Shown: piece by piece, positions 50,191 through 62,967 of the stretch
How the letters are laid out: each line of letters starts with the position of its first letter
Numbering within the stretch: position 1 is the first letter of the stretch
Assembly: GCA_035041965.1 (NCBI GenBank)
Contig: JAPYMA010000518.1
Span: 1-64,000, forward strand
Length of the DNA stretch: 64,000 nt
Origin: Anisakis pegreffii
Lineage: Eukaryota; Nematoda; Chromadorea; Rhabditida; Anisakidae
Reading direction: 5' to 3'
Translations under genes and position numbers: made by a program
The notes under the pieces: model-generated
What the model was told of the DNA's origin: nothing
Databases searched by the model: none
What the model saw: the letters and a program-made list of their open reading frames with translations, nothing else

Positions 50191-53100
50191 TCAATTCTCA
50201 TCGTCGAAATATTCCACAGCATTCCAGACGTATTCTTTTTGTAAACGCTCCATAAACGTTGTTCGCAGCTAAAACAAATTTAATCAGTCAGTTCACGATA
50301 CCACTGAAACATCAAAATAGCCCAATAAACCAAAATTCACGAAACCAAAATTCAACTAACTGTAAACTGTTTATTCCCAAACAACCAAACTCTAAAAGAG
50401 CACTGCTTAGATTTAGAATCTAAAAAGAAAATCGAAATAATGCAACCTGATATTGGATAGGGTCAGACGTTCGTCGTGAAACAATTAAATCTGCAGCAAA
50501 AAACGTGGCCACCTCGTCGAGACCTTTGTCGATAAGTTTACCAATCTGGATTTTGTTTATTGTGACAATTCATACAGCTAAGCTATCCAACAAATGAACA
50601 CCACTTATCATCAATGCAACATTTAGAGTCGAGTTTGCCACTGGATTCTCATGAACAAACATAAGAAATTCATTAGATTTATATAAACGACGAATTCATA
50701 AGGAATCCGTGCACATTAGTTCAACAGATCAATAGGTAACTGATGAACACGATTCAACATACGTTTTGAATAGTTTTGCTTTTAGATGCCATAATTTGGC
50801 TGATCGACTGATGCAAATTCCATCCTTTCAAATGACAATCATTCAATAAATTCTTCATTCCTTTACCAATTCCGAATAACATCATATTGATAACGTTCGC
50901 TGCTGTGTTTGGATTGATGCGCTAAATGGTTTTTCAAATATCAAAACGACGACGATCAAACAGCGTTAATATGAAATTGTTATAACCACAATTGCAATTA
51001 AAGTCTCGTAAAATGTTAACTATATCAAGTACAAAATAAACATTCTGAGCGATGAAACTTCATTCAGTTGAATGAATAACCGACGAACTGATAAAATATC
51101 AGACAGATACTTTCATAAAATACCTTCTGATAATCCTTTCGAAGCATATCCTCCATAACGCGACCCAACGTAGTGCCAATGAATAAGGGTCGTGACAAAT
51201 TCACATCGTCCGTCTCAAGGGACTGTTCTTTTAAGGAAAACCAAGTTCTTAAAATTATTATATCATTCAACTGTGTGACAGATATGCAAAACACCGAACA
51301 GTATTCAGTTTCCTAAGGCATCAGAACCTTTATTCCTTTAAAAACTGAAGTATTTGTTGTCACCGTTAGAAATCGTTTGAAAAGATCGCGCAGATGAGTG
51401 ACTAAACTCAAGACGTATATACCTGTCGAATATATCATAGCCGATTAGACCAACAGCCCATATATCAGCCTTACTATAATCAATCCAGGTCTCCTCGGAT
51501 GGTTTCGCATTGTTCACCTGAATCGAGAAAAATGCATCACACAGAAGATGAAGCACCAGTAGAAGTTCAATTCGTTTTCTTTTTCTGCTACAGATCATTT
51601 GGAAAGAAGTCATTAGTCAACAAGAGCCTTCCCAATTCCAAGTTACACTAACCTCAGGTGGTAAGTGTGCAATATTTCCACCAATCTCCATACCCGCCTT
51701 ATTGTAATGTAGTTTCCATGAACCAGTTGAAAAAGCACATCCAAAATCACTAAGCGCTAAGTGTGGATATTGATCTGAAATGATATTCATTTACCATCGC
51801 AAATCATGCAAAAACGACCAAAGTATTCAATGCTCGCAATTTGACTTTCATTTTTGAAAAAATTGTACATATGAGATAAATGAACGAACGAATGGAATCG
51901 ACAAAATATGAAACCTTTTCATCGAAAAAAAATCACCTTCAGTGCTGAAATTCAAAAGGATATTGTTCAACTTCACATCACGATGACTTATTTTTTGATT
52001 GTACAAATATGCGACTGCCTCTAGAAGTTGTCCCAGTAAGACGTGTGCTTTCTTATAATTCATCGGTATTTTGTTCATATAATCATCGAGTGTCATTTGA
52101 TATCTATAATCATAACATTCATTCTTCAATCGTCGTCGAAATCATCACTCAAATGATATCCACAGAAAGGCCAATTTTTCATTCAAACTTATCTCCCTCA
52201 TCAACACATCCAAATTAATCAAATAACAATAGCAATAATAACGGCACAAAACCTTTGCATGACAACGTAAAGAGTTTTTGGATTTTGAGGAATATAGCCA
52301 TAATTTTCAACAGATGGTAAAACTGCTGGATAATGGCGATCCGCATTTGCCAATTGTTTCCAATCACTAAGGAATGCCGTATGCACTTTTATTATATTCG
52401 GATGCGTTTTCGGTAAGCGACGAAAACTGAAATTCACTGTCGTTCAGCACCAACCTCACTCACTCCTTTCAAAACACAATAAAATGCGATAATATCAATT
52501 CAAGACAAAATGTCGCTGAAGGATTGGATTATATTTTAAAAAAATTGATCGAATAATCTGAAAAGAGATCAACATAAACGAAATGTATAACTTACTTCAT
52601 CATCGATCCAATCGGTAGATTGGATTCATTACAAAGTGGGACTAATTCACATTGAGAGTCGACCAATAGCGATTCAACAGGCTCGTTAAAGTTGAAATTA
52701 TAGATCATCTTTACAGCCAAATCATCTCGACAATCTTTCATATCCTTATCGATACCATCGCTCGGATTATTGATCGTTGACAGTTCATAAACAGCCGCAT
52801 TTTGACCACTTCCAATAAAATCACCTGATAGAAGTAGTTTTTTTAAATGCCATCAGAAACTGGGATGCTGCTTGAAATGATTCCTTGAATTAATATCAGT
52901 CGAAAACTTTATATGTATATGAAATAAATCTTGAAACATACCAATCTCATAATTATTTATATCGTTCGGCAAATGCATCAACGAATAATCTGTTGGAACA
53001 TTTGAGACGAACACTTTCTAAAAAAGAAATTATTGTACGATTAAGAAACGAAATATTAACAATATTAACAATCGAGCACAGCAATAATGACTTTGGATAT

Positions 53101-54071
53101 TTATATTTGATAAATTTCAAACATTTCGGTTTACAAATTGTTTGAACGCGATTAATAAAGAAAACTAGAGATAAATCAGTAAAACAAAACCATTTCGGTT
53201 CGAACAGTCATATTTTAAGCAGTAATAATAGCATTTGGATAATTTTCAGAACATAGCATGTACAGTTTCATTTGCTCGACGAAACTCTGAGACAATTTTG
53301 ACAGAAAATCAAAATGAGACACGTAAAAATGATCAAAACTAACACGTATTCGATCGTATACCAATGAATTGGTGTTAACTCGGAATTGTTCGTTCGATAA
53401 TAGTTTGAAACGATGCTGCAGATTCGACTTTAAATTTTCGCGAGCACGACTCTGCTTATATGCGATCGGAGGGACATACTGAAGTGCAACCAAATTGCGA
53501 AGTGCACTTCGAAACTGAAATTTTCATTATTATTATTATTATTATTATTATTACTTCGGCTACTGTCATAATCATGGGATCCTTTTTCACATTTTTCCAC
53601 TTCAAACGAATTAAAATATTTTAAAATTCGAGCAACTAAGAATATAACTCAAAAACATTTGGCAATCAAATGTTTACTCCATTCAATGGTTACTGATGAA
53701 ACATTTGGGAGTAACAGGCACGACTATACATAAGTAATGACTGCAAGACGACTGCTATTAAATAAATAGTCAATGAAAAAACAGCACATTTGGGACAGAA
53801 CAGAGCATTTCTGGCTCGGGTAAGGAGAAAGCTGACTGGATGGCTTCAATTCTACTGAAAAAATAACAATCGAAAACGATACTTGTTTGAGAAGACCGGC
53901 CGATGAACGCTGGATGAAACGTTGTTGTCTGAGGATCGGTGTGAAACGAGTGATTGGCTTGAAACGAACCCGCTTCATCGGTATCGCTTTACGAAACGAA
54001 CCAATGCCACTGAACCGCAGAAACAATTTCGCGTAATTGCGTATCGAATGAAGATAACGCCAAAACGACAT
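50191..54071 (-). CDS. pink-1: PINK1 mitochondrial serine/threonine kinase
   Basis: PINK1 accumulates on damaged mitochondria and phosphorylates ubiquitin and Parkin to start mitophagy. Exons (5'-3'): 53883-54071, 53344-53514, 52942-53017, 52596-52824, 52253-52426, 51937-52103, 51653-51774, 51423-51517, 51124-51247, 50763-50921, 50447-50545 and 50191-50268. All phases match, giving 560 residues (human 581). The N-terminus is Arg/Lys-rich and lacks acids (MSFWRYLHSIRNYAKLFLR), a mitochondrial targeting sequence. Kinase motifs are IGSGQNAAVYE (149-159), Lys184 in LAVKM, SHRDVKLNN (Asp322), SDFG (344-347), GGNIAHLPPE and YSKADIWAVGLIGYDIF. HPNIIKVHTAF and the long loops between strands are PINK1-specific. 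The C-terminal extension after the kinase domain is present. The start follows a TTTTTTCAG acceptor by seven bases, suggesting trans-splicing. Confidence 0.92.
53526..53553. repeat. (ATT)n microsatellite
   Basis: About nine ATT units lie in pink-1 intron 1, 12 bases beyond the acceptor side of exon 2. Confidence 0.9.
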
Positions 54072-54078
54072 ATTCACG

Positions 54079-54090
54079 CTGAAAAAAATT
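54079..54090 (-). promoter_or_regulatory. Candidate spliced-leader acceptor for pink-1
   Basis: The minus strand reads AATTTTTTTCAG immediately before CGTGAAT and the ATG. A perfect nematode 3' splice consensus this close to the start, with no upstream coding exon seen, suggests SL1 trans-splicing. A cis-spliced non-coding first exon is the alternative. Confidence 0.45.
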
Positions 54091-54121
54091 ATCCATTTGT
54101 GGACGAATAATAACCAAATAT

Positions 54122-54194
54122 CAAAATATCCGTTGAAAATATCAATGAAAGTATCTATGAAAATATCCGTGAAAATATCTCCGAAGAGTATCCG
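54122..54194. repeat. Degenerate 12-bp tandem repeat, about six units
   Basis: Units resemble GAAAATATCCGT, with changes at two to four positions and one extra T after the first unit. Because the period is a multiple of three, one plus-strand frame reads repeated K-I-S-M/V-like residues; no gene is implied. Confidence 0.8.
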
Positions 54195-54724
54195 TCGAAA
54201 CTTTTCTCATCAAAACGATGGCTGGATCATGCCAACACCACAACTTCCCCGTATCCCACACACCGCAAACCTAATTAATAGCAAAGACAATCAGCATTTC
54301 CACAAACGGTGCAATCATCTGACGAATGAAAATCAATGACTCTCTTCTCTCCCGCCTTTTTGTGAGATGCAAACGCTATTATAGGCAATTACTCACTAAG
54401 TTTTAGACGTAGAGAAGAACACTCGCTAAATAGTCAGTAGTGGCAAATGGGCAACAAGAGCGTTTTCTTGAGAAATCGCGTTCATTTGATAGCATTATTT
54501 ATGATGAATGTATTAAGTAACTGTGAAAACTGTCGGTTTCCGATAGAGTTCATGAGATTTTTGTTGTATTCATCGAGTAGTCTCGTCACTGTTATTGTTT
54601 CGAAAGAGTGGATGTACTTCTGATGATTTTAAAGTAGATTTAAGAATCACTTTTCAGAATTGATATTTATCAACAATCATCAATTGGCTGATTATCTATC
54701 AGTTCTCAGAAATATCTTGTGGTC

Positions 54725-57700
54725 ATGGATGAGACGACATCTGCATCAACCTCAGCGAAGGACGATGAACCTATCGATTCATCGGACCAATGGGTATCGT
54801 CGTTTTGCATTATTTTACTTCGTTTGGATCTGATTTTGATCTTACTGCTTGTTGTCATCGGCTCTCGTTCACGTTGAGTGACGAGGGAATGAACAAAAGG
54901 AATACAGTTATCAAAAGAAATTTGCGATTTAAAGACAAGGAAATTCTAACAAGGCAGAAAGGCACGTTTTTGCTTGAGTAGGTGATACAGTAATAAAAAT
55001 TGGTTTCAGCGTCGTTATATGAGCATGAAGAAATCCAAACTTCTCTACCAAATAAACGCTCGTGAATCAAAACCAAAAATTTCGGGAATATTTGATGGTG
55101 TTTCTATCTACATAAATGGTTATACGGGTAAGTTTCAGCTTATCTCAATATTTATCACACGTTTCCTATTCCTCCATTCCAGTGATTTCTTATTTATGAT
55201 TGTCATTCATCAATTTAATCGTGCCATCATAGTGATAATAAGTGAGTGTTCGAATTCCAGACCCACCAGCGTCTGAGCTACGTCGTTTGATTCAACAACA
55301 CGGTGGTGAATTCCATATCTATTATGAATACGGTACGACAACGTATACTGTTGCAACGCATATAGCCACTGGAAAGGTGAATAAATTGCGTAGGAATGAG
55401 AAAGTGATTCATCCGAAATGGATTCTTGATAGGTTCGTTTCCAATTCATCATCTCTAAGAACTTCAATCCTAACATGAGAATAATCGTCGTGATATCTCA
55501 AGATGTTTTAAGATAAGTCCATATCTTTCGAGTGATACAATCAAAAGGTGGAATGTATTCAAACTTCAGGTTGAGTGCATTGAAAAACTGCTTATGTCAG
55601 GGGTGTCATTAACAAAAACCATTCAAATTTTTTTTCGCTTCCCAAAATTCTTTCGTTTCAATTTGGCAATCCTTATTGATCATTGTTATAGTATCGGAGC
55701 AGGTGAGCGATTACCGGAGTCAAATTATCTGGTTTATAAAAATTCCGACCAGCATTCGGCCGTGGGCATTTCGAAATTCGTTAAACGTGGTGAGAACACC
55801 CTGAATGCGGCCACTGACCCAAATTTCATCACCAATTTCTATGAAAGGTTCCATTCAGTCTTTTACATCATCTCCAAATACCCGTTTTAAAATCCGAGTA
55901 TTCTATCAATCAAAGATAGGTTTTCCTGTTATCATTCTAAGTAATGAATTGTATATGTTGTAATTTGTAATGGTGCCTCACTTCAATCATCATCTGAAGA
56001 TGTTGATAATGTCTGGGAATATTCTTTATGAGGATGATCTGTATTGAATTTGATTGCAGATCACGTCTTCATTTGATCTCTACATTGGCTCAGGAGATGA
56101 AACAGTACGTTAGTGAATTGAGAAGTGCATCGCGGGCGCCTGAGTTCGTCTCTCGAAACCGACTCTCTCATCTTGTTTGCTGCCACTTTGAAGGGTATCC
56201 ATTTTGCTGTCATTCTCATATTGCAAATTTTATTCCATTTCTATTAGGTATGGCAGAAAGTTTCGGGCAGTAATAGTATTTATGTGTTGTCTTTGCATCA
56301 GTTGGTCTCGAGATCATTTGCTTGTCAGAGAGCTTGCAATTAGTTTTGTTCTAAGCAGTGATGTGATTCAATGACCCCTTGTCAACGCATTTAATTTTTG
56401 GAACGTTTTAGTCGTTTCCTCATAGAAAGCTAACGACTCATAATCGAAGTGTTTGAATGATGATCGTATTTGTCATTTCGATTTTTAAAAAATCACGGAT
56501 CTCGCTATTTTAGATGTCCGACTGAGACAATATGTCACATTGATTTGGATTGTTATTTTGTGTCGGTTGCTTTACGAACCCGACCCGAGCTCAGAGGGAA
56601 GCCAGTTGCAGTGACGCATTCAAGGGTATTAGTGTGCTACTCGTTAAATAAAATTCGAATGTTTTGTATACTATCAATTTTCTCCATTCATATCCCCGTG
56701 AAATATCGAAAATTGCTGTGCTATTCGTATTGAACATTTAAAAACATCCAAATTTCTGTGCACTGATTTCAAATTGGAAGATTTCTGTCTCGTCAGGTTG
56801 TGTCATTTACGGAAATGAGTGAGATTTGTGATGCCTTCGTTGTAAATGCTCAACTGTGTCAAACCCAGAATTGTACTATTCCATAAATACCTCTGTACAG
56901 GGATCAGAAGAAGGTGCTGGAATGTCGGAAGTGGCATCGTGTAGTTATGAGGCTCGTGCATGTGGCGTTCGTAATGGCTGTTACGTGAAACAAGCGAAGA
57001 GTTTATGTCCTGATTTGATTTGTGTTCCATATCAATTCGATGAGTATCGCAAAACTTCGAAACTCATCTATGATATCTTGACGAGGTACAATCTTATTCT
57101 GTTCACATGCAACCATACTTAACCAAGTGTTCACATAATACAAGTGATCATCTCAAAATATGAAATACTCGTTTTGGTTACCATCCTCGTGATATGTATT
57201 GATTTCAATATGTTTTTATGAAATTGTACCGTTTTTACGATGTAAACTTGTGATTCATATGACCTAGGTGACTGACTGTGCTTCATTAATATTAGATAAC
57301 ATACTGAAATTTCTAAATGTTTTCAGGTATACACTTGATATTCGTGCGGTAAGTTGCGATGAGATGTACGTGGATTTGCATAGTTTGTGTTCGGAAATGC
57401 GTGTTGTGGACGTGATGGGTATTGTTGCGGTTATAAGAGAAGAAATTCTCGCAGAAACCGGTTGTAATGCATCGGTTGGAGTTGGTGAGGAAATTATGTG
57501 ATCGCAGTTTTGTTTATGGCAATTCTTCATTGATTATTCTTAGTACTGATTGTGAGAGCAGTATTACAGTGCCAATTTGAACAACAATGTTGAGAAGAGT
57601 TAGTGATGGTAGAAAGCGTTCTCATACTAATCGGAAGCATTCGTAAACTAAATGTTATAAGTTCAGTTATTGGGAAACAAACTAAATTTTGGTTTCACTT

Positions 57701-60585
57701 TCGTCCTTTTCAAATTCTTGATAACTTTTTGTTGGTTTAAGGTCGAAGTATGTTAATTGCTAGATTATCAACGCGTCACGCTAAACCGAATGGACAATTT
57801 ATTGTACGCACTGATGAAGTGAATAATTTTATGAAGAAGGAGAAAATTTCTGATCTGCCGGGCATAGGTTATAATATGCGTGCTAAACTCAAGCGGTACG
57901 TTGTTTGTTTTCATGTAATTCTTCAGAAAAGTAATTCTTTTGCTAGTAACTGAATTTTTTTGTTTTCGAGTTTCGACGTTTTGTGGGAAGTGTTTCAGGT
58001 GTTTGATCACACACTGTCTACTGAGCAGTATTGAATAAAATTTCGGTCAAATCATCGTGTTAGCAAAGTTATGTGTATTTTCAGAGAATTTGGCGATCTG
58101 CAGTTATGTGAACAATTGCAACAAATACAAATCGTTCAACTTCAAAAGTTATTTGGTGCAAAAATGGGAGTTCAGGTATTAAAGAGAACATTCGAATTGT
58201 TTGAAAGCATCGCTTTTTTCTTTTTTTTTGACGTAAAGTTATATTTCGCTGGAAATATTATGAATAAATTCATGCGCTTTAGATTTATAATCTTTGTCGA
58301 GGCGTCGATAAAGATCGTGAATTTCTTGAAAGGACCATCCGTAAGTCGATCTCTTGCGATATCAATTATGGGATACGTTTTAGTAAGGTTCGTTGATGTC
58401 TGATTTTGTTTCTATTTTTTCTTTCTGCTCATCAATATTTCAGCGATTGCAGTGATGAGCAATCGCATTCATGCAATTCTACAATAGTCATTTAAAATTT
58501 TATTGTATTTGGGAAGTATTGTATGGGAGTTGCTTGAATATGATTGCTATTTCCAATAAATATATTATTTTTAACACAAGAAACAAACTGTAATGTGAAT
58601 TGTGGAACACTGAAAAAAATGAATCATTAGATTCACTAATCAATTATTATTAATCGGACGCAGTTGAATATCTTTCAATATCAAGCGTGGCGTGCAAATG
58701 AAAACTGTTGAAAGTTTCAGGAAAGTGAAATGCTCGACTTTCTGAGAACAATGGCAATTGAGCTGGAAAAGAAACTGCATACTGCTCATATGGCCGTCTC
58801 AACAGTTACACTGAAAGTGATGGTGAGCAAAAGTGATATTTTCCATTTCAATGAAATTCCATGAATATGATTGCGAATTGCATAAATATCGTGCGTTCAA
58901 TTATAATGGCAACTCAAATATGCGAATGCGCAAATAATTTTACATTAACTTGTTTTTGGAGTCGAACATTGCGGAAAAATAAGAGAATCATGTGAAGGAA
59001 ATTTGCTAGTGATAGCGTGTTCGATGCTTTATCTGTGATATATTCATATCGTAACAATGAACTCTTTGATAGCATATCAAATTTTGTAGATTCGTGCAGC
59101 TGACGCACCAATAGAACCCGAGAAATATATGGGTCATGGGATCTGCGATACTGTCACTCGCTCCAGCAACCTTCTGAAGCCATCAACTAGTTCGAATGTT
59201 ATCTTCAATGAGGCCAGAAAACTAATGTCATCCATCAATCCGATCGTCTCTGATCTTCGAGGGGTACATCATCTTTTTTTTTCTAATTTTGATCAGTTTT
59301 GATATTCGAGATAGGGTACATTGAGACGAAATATTGGTGTTGTGTTATGTTATCTTCTCTGAACGTATGAGCAAGATTGATCTTTTATTGTTATCACGAT
59401 AATTATTTTGTTATGGATTAGGTGTTGTTATGGGTTAGGGGTTGCTTAATACACACAGATGATTTTATTGTGAATTTAGTCAATTGGAATTTGCGATAGT
59501 TCAGTTTAGTCGCCGAATAAGTGACGAGAGAGATTTATTTGCAGATTGGCATTCAGTTGACTCATTTAACCGAAACGGAAACTGGTTCGACTACGACGCA
59601 TAAAAGTACTCTGATCGATTATTTTGCGGTGCGCACCAGAGGTAGTCATCCATCGAAGAGGAAAAAACAGAATTGCATCGATGAAGATGATGTGATCCTG
59701 CAGCGAGTGATCAAGCAATCTCGACGCGATGAAATGGATCGAAAGGCTAAATTAGTAATTGTATGCAATTATGTTCTGTTTGTGCTCCGCTTCATTTGTC
59801 TGCTTTTAGGAAATAGAATTTTTTCCTCGTCCTATTATGTCATTTATGCAGCTGGAAGAGGATTTTGCTTTCTTAAATTTTTACTTCATCGTTTTCAACA
59901 GTTTAAAGCAACGGGTGCAAATCGTACCCATCATTGAATCATCAATATTATATTTTGAATACTTTGATCGTTAGTTTCGAGTATTTTTAAAAGGTGCTTT
60001 CAGTTGAATTTCTTCATAATCATTTATTTTTCCATCATTATATCATAAAAGTGATTTCAGTACGGTGATCGCAAGTCATTGAAACCAATCTATCACAATT
60101 ATGTTGAGGATTTGGATGTCAAAGCAGAAATGAGTCGTGTTGTTGAGCGACTCGATGGTTTGTGCATTATTATTGCGTTAAACAATTGCTGATTCACTAT
60201 TAAATGGCCTAAATAATGACTATTTTCGCGTACAGACGAGAATTTTTGAAACGATCTGTTGATTTCAGATTCCTTAAAGCGAAAAAAAACAGTTTGAAAG
60301 GTCGCTTTGAATTCATTTTGTCAGTGGATCTTTTCCGCTGAAACATTCCATGAACATAACATCATTTCAGCGCCAACCAAACAAGAAACCGAACGGTTGA
60401 CTACGTATTTTTATCATTTAGCCGAATTCGGCAACTGGAGTGATCTCTCGTCACAACTGAGATTCTTTGAGCGGAAGGCGAAACAGCAGCAAAATTCACA
60501 CTTATGGTTGTTGCTTGTTGCCGGAATCAAATCGCTTTTGAGCCAATTTTGTCTGAGAACATATGGATTCAGAATGGAATTCTAG
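54725..60585 (+). CDS. rev-1: DNA repair protein REV1, Y-family translesion polymerase (deoxycytidyl transferase)
   Basis: REV1 inserts dCMP opposite abasic sites and scaffolds translesion polymerases. Exons are 54725-54793, 55010-55127, 55261-55432, 55692-55847, 56060-56194, 56514-56625, 56901-57085, 57327-57484, 57742-57895, 58085-58175, 58283-58387, 58721-58822, 59090-59263, 59545-59754, 59852-59914, 60061-60157 and 60371-60585. Phases match, giving 771 residues. A BRCT domain (about 46-135) ends WILDS...[11 protein letters not shown]. The REV1-specific SRLH segment follows. The polymerase shows [10 protein letters not shown] (Asp227), [20 protein letters not shown] (Asp327, Glu328), KPNGQF, and the helix-hairpin-helix DLPGIGYNM. 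The little finger ends GHGICD. The last two exons resemble the REV1 C-terminal domain, with a TYG-type end. Residues 598-604 (STLIDYF) look like a PCNA-binding box. Exon 59852-59914 is the least certain. Confidence 0.92.
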
Positions 60586-62890
60586 TCATTCCTCTTCGAA
60601 TATTTCAAGAGTTTGTTCTCAAGAGTAACGTGGAAGTGCTTACATCGGAGTGCCATAAAGTTCGTCGATTGTATGATCTCGTTCGGGTGTATGCAATCCG
60701 ATTGTAAATATTTTTGGTTTCCTGTATACATGTATATTTTCCTTCGTGATATGTCGAAGAAACTTGCGTTCACAACTTTTTTGTGTATTTTTCAATCGTT
60801 TATGAGATATTGCGAGAACAACTGGCCTAACTATAAGATAAGTTCTTGAAATCATTCTAAATGCTGCCCATTAGAACGCGGAGGGTCCAAGCGAAACTTG
60901 TTAGAAATGATTTTCTCCTGTTCCCGGAATTTTTCCTGTTAATTTCTAGTCGTTTTCGGAATGATGCCTATATTGGTACCATATTCTCGCGAATTGTCAA
61001 GCTTGTTTACATTCCTTTGCTTCTCATTAATTATTTGGATATGATCTAGCAATTGGTTACAATTCAGTGCTGATGTATATATGTATGTATATTTGTAAGT
61101 GTACTTAACGTAACTTACTCTTATAATGCCTCATAAAAATTATCTGAAGTTTCGTTTTTACAGTGAATATTTCTGCCGCCTGATCTTTTAGTAGAAATTA
61201 GAATGCAGTTTAGCATGTCAAAAATTGTTGAAATTGTTTATTCTCGACAACTCTGACGATTCAGTAGTGTTCCATATGTGAGGTGATGTAGATGAGGGAA
61301 CGATTATAGTTAATTTTCATCTGGCGTCCCTTATTTGGACGGCAACAAAAAAGTGACTGATTAAAATGTCGTACAGAGTAGGGACGGGTTCTTTTCAATA
61401 GTTTTACCCAAGCTCCCGATGTGGTCGGTTTCAAACTGCTCGAGAAAAATCCCCGAAAATGATGCTCATCACTGGCTGGGTGTGGAAATGTCGCGAATTG
61501 GATCAGCCCAGACAGTCAAATCACACAGCAAATATATTCAGTCGTTCAGATTTCATTTTGAAAAAAAATCAATATGCGTGCACTGCAAAAGAGAGATTTC
61601 CTCCATTTCATAATATTTCATCATTCAAAAGTTTTATTATTGAAGTAATAAAATAAAAAACGAATAAAAACAACACTGTTATAACATTTTATTGATGATA
61701 ACACTTCTTAGTTTGAAAATATTGAGGTAATAAGATATGTTGATGAGAAATAAAAATATCTGTTTGACATCACCGTCACTTCCATCTCATCCCGTTTATT
61801 CTTGCCTTCTGATAATCACAATGATTGGTGCTATTAAGAAGGTATTGCTACGTACGGATATTCTGCGGTAGTGATATAACGTTGGGAGATACTTTATACT
61901 TATTCTAACTTTCAACAATATGCTACATGCCCTTAGTTATCAAAACTGTGATCAATTCGACCAAAATATGACTTTTGCAAGGATTTGATTCTCAAGAAAT
62001 GGCAATTATTTAAGGAGGTACAGATGTGAAGAAGAACGCAGAACATAACTTCTTCCATGAACGTATCATTAAGATCACAGATATGCTTAGAAAAATAATG
62101 TCGCCTTAGTTCTATAATCACATTCACAACAAAGTTCAAAGAATCTTGAGAGGAGCAGAAACAAACAGTTACAAAGGAATTCAAATGTTCGATTTGTATT
62201 CTCTGAACAAGTGCTCTTATAGTTGCATTTGGATTGACTTTAAAACGTGTACTTACTTCCTCATAGCGTCAATGCTCTGAAACAATGAGCAGTATAGTTT
62301 GCTCTTTGATCTGCAATGGACATGGTGAACAAAAAAATGACCATGTAATGTGTAGCAAAAAGTCAATTGCTACGGCACTCATGCCTATTTTGATCAACTG
62401 ATCTACTGAAACAACTGATCTGAACATTATTTGTCTACATTTTGTTACGCCAACTCTTTTTTGTTGTCAGTCACCCTTGCGTTATTGTTTTCACTATTCA
62501 AATCGCTCAATATCACTGAATCTTTCTTAAGAAATCTTGATTAATCGGCTACAATAGCCCTCAGACGTTATTATTTTGACTTGAACTTGATAATTCAGTG
62601 ACTGTTTACAAGGTTTTAGGTTGTAGGACTGAATTATAACGACTTATAGTTCTGTCCTACAATTATAGTTCAGTCCTAAGGCGCTAATATGTACAACGAG
62701 TTGCATGAGCATACTGAAAACCCATCTTTTGGTACCGTTTTCGATAATATCGTTTGACTTTGATTTCAAGATAATATTCTGTGATTTCCACTGAGTGAAA
62801 CAGCATCTCTGAATCATTGATACATAAATGGATTTATATCAATATTCAAGACGATGAGAACTTCTTCGGCGAACCCTGTAACTGTTTCAG
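60586..62890. other. AT-rich intergenic region; no gene recognised
   Basis: This follows rev-1. Two overlapping plus-strand frames near 61419-61656 sit in a slightly GC-richer patch but show no domain and no clear splice signals. Minus-strand frames at 60582-60855 and 61933-62184 are AT-biased. AATAAA-type hexamers occur near 61650-61665, far from the rev-1 stop. Confidence 0.45.
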
Positions 62891-62899
62891 TCTGGAAAA

Positions 62900-62967
62900 A
62901 TGGTGAAAAAGTCATCTAAACTGCGCAGCGATGTGGACGTTCACTTACTTTATCGTGCGCTTTTCAA
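62900..62967 (+). CDS. Possible first coding exon of an unidentified gene
   Basis: TGTTTCAG at 62883-62890 is followed nine bases later by ATGG and 22 codons with balanced composition (MVKKSSKLRSDVDVHLLYR), ending at a GTAACG donor in phase 2. The layout resembles a trans-spliced start. I could not find a convincing second exon: the acceptor at 63111-63113 joins in frame but gives AT-biased sequence. The protein is not recognised. Confidence 0.22.

Larger units (their letters stand above)
54072..54724. promoter_or_regulatory. Shared upstream region of the divergent pink-1 and rev-1 genes
   Basis: About 650 bases separate the two start codons. The pink-1-proximal part holds a degenerate 12-base tandem repeat at 54122-54194. 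On the rev-1 side, TTCTCAG at 54703-54709 could be a trans-splice acceptor 15 bases before the rev-1 ATG. No TATA box is obvious. A bidirectional promoter is inferred from the arrangement. Confidence 0.45.

Noticed and set aside
55594..55691. Reading frame leading into rev-1 exon 4 from 55594
   Set aside because: It is intron read-through. The TTATAG acceptor at 55691 gives the BRCT sequence [15 protein letters not shown] with correct phase.
58176..58282. Continuation of the rev-1 frame after 58175
   Set aside because: It is Phe-rich intron read-through. Donor CAG|GTATTA and acceptor TTTAG|ATTTAT restore the conserved polymerase sequence IYNLCRG.
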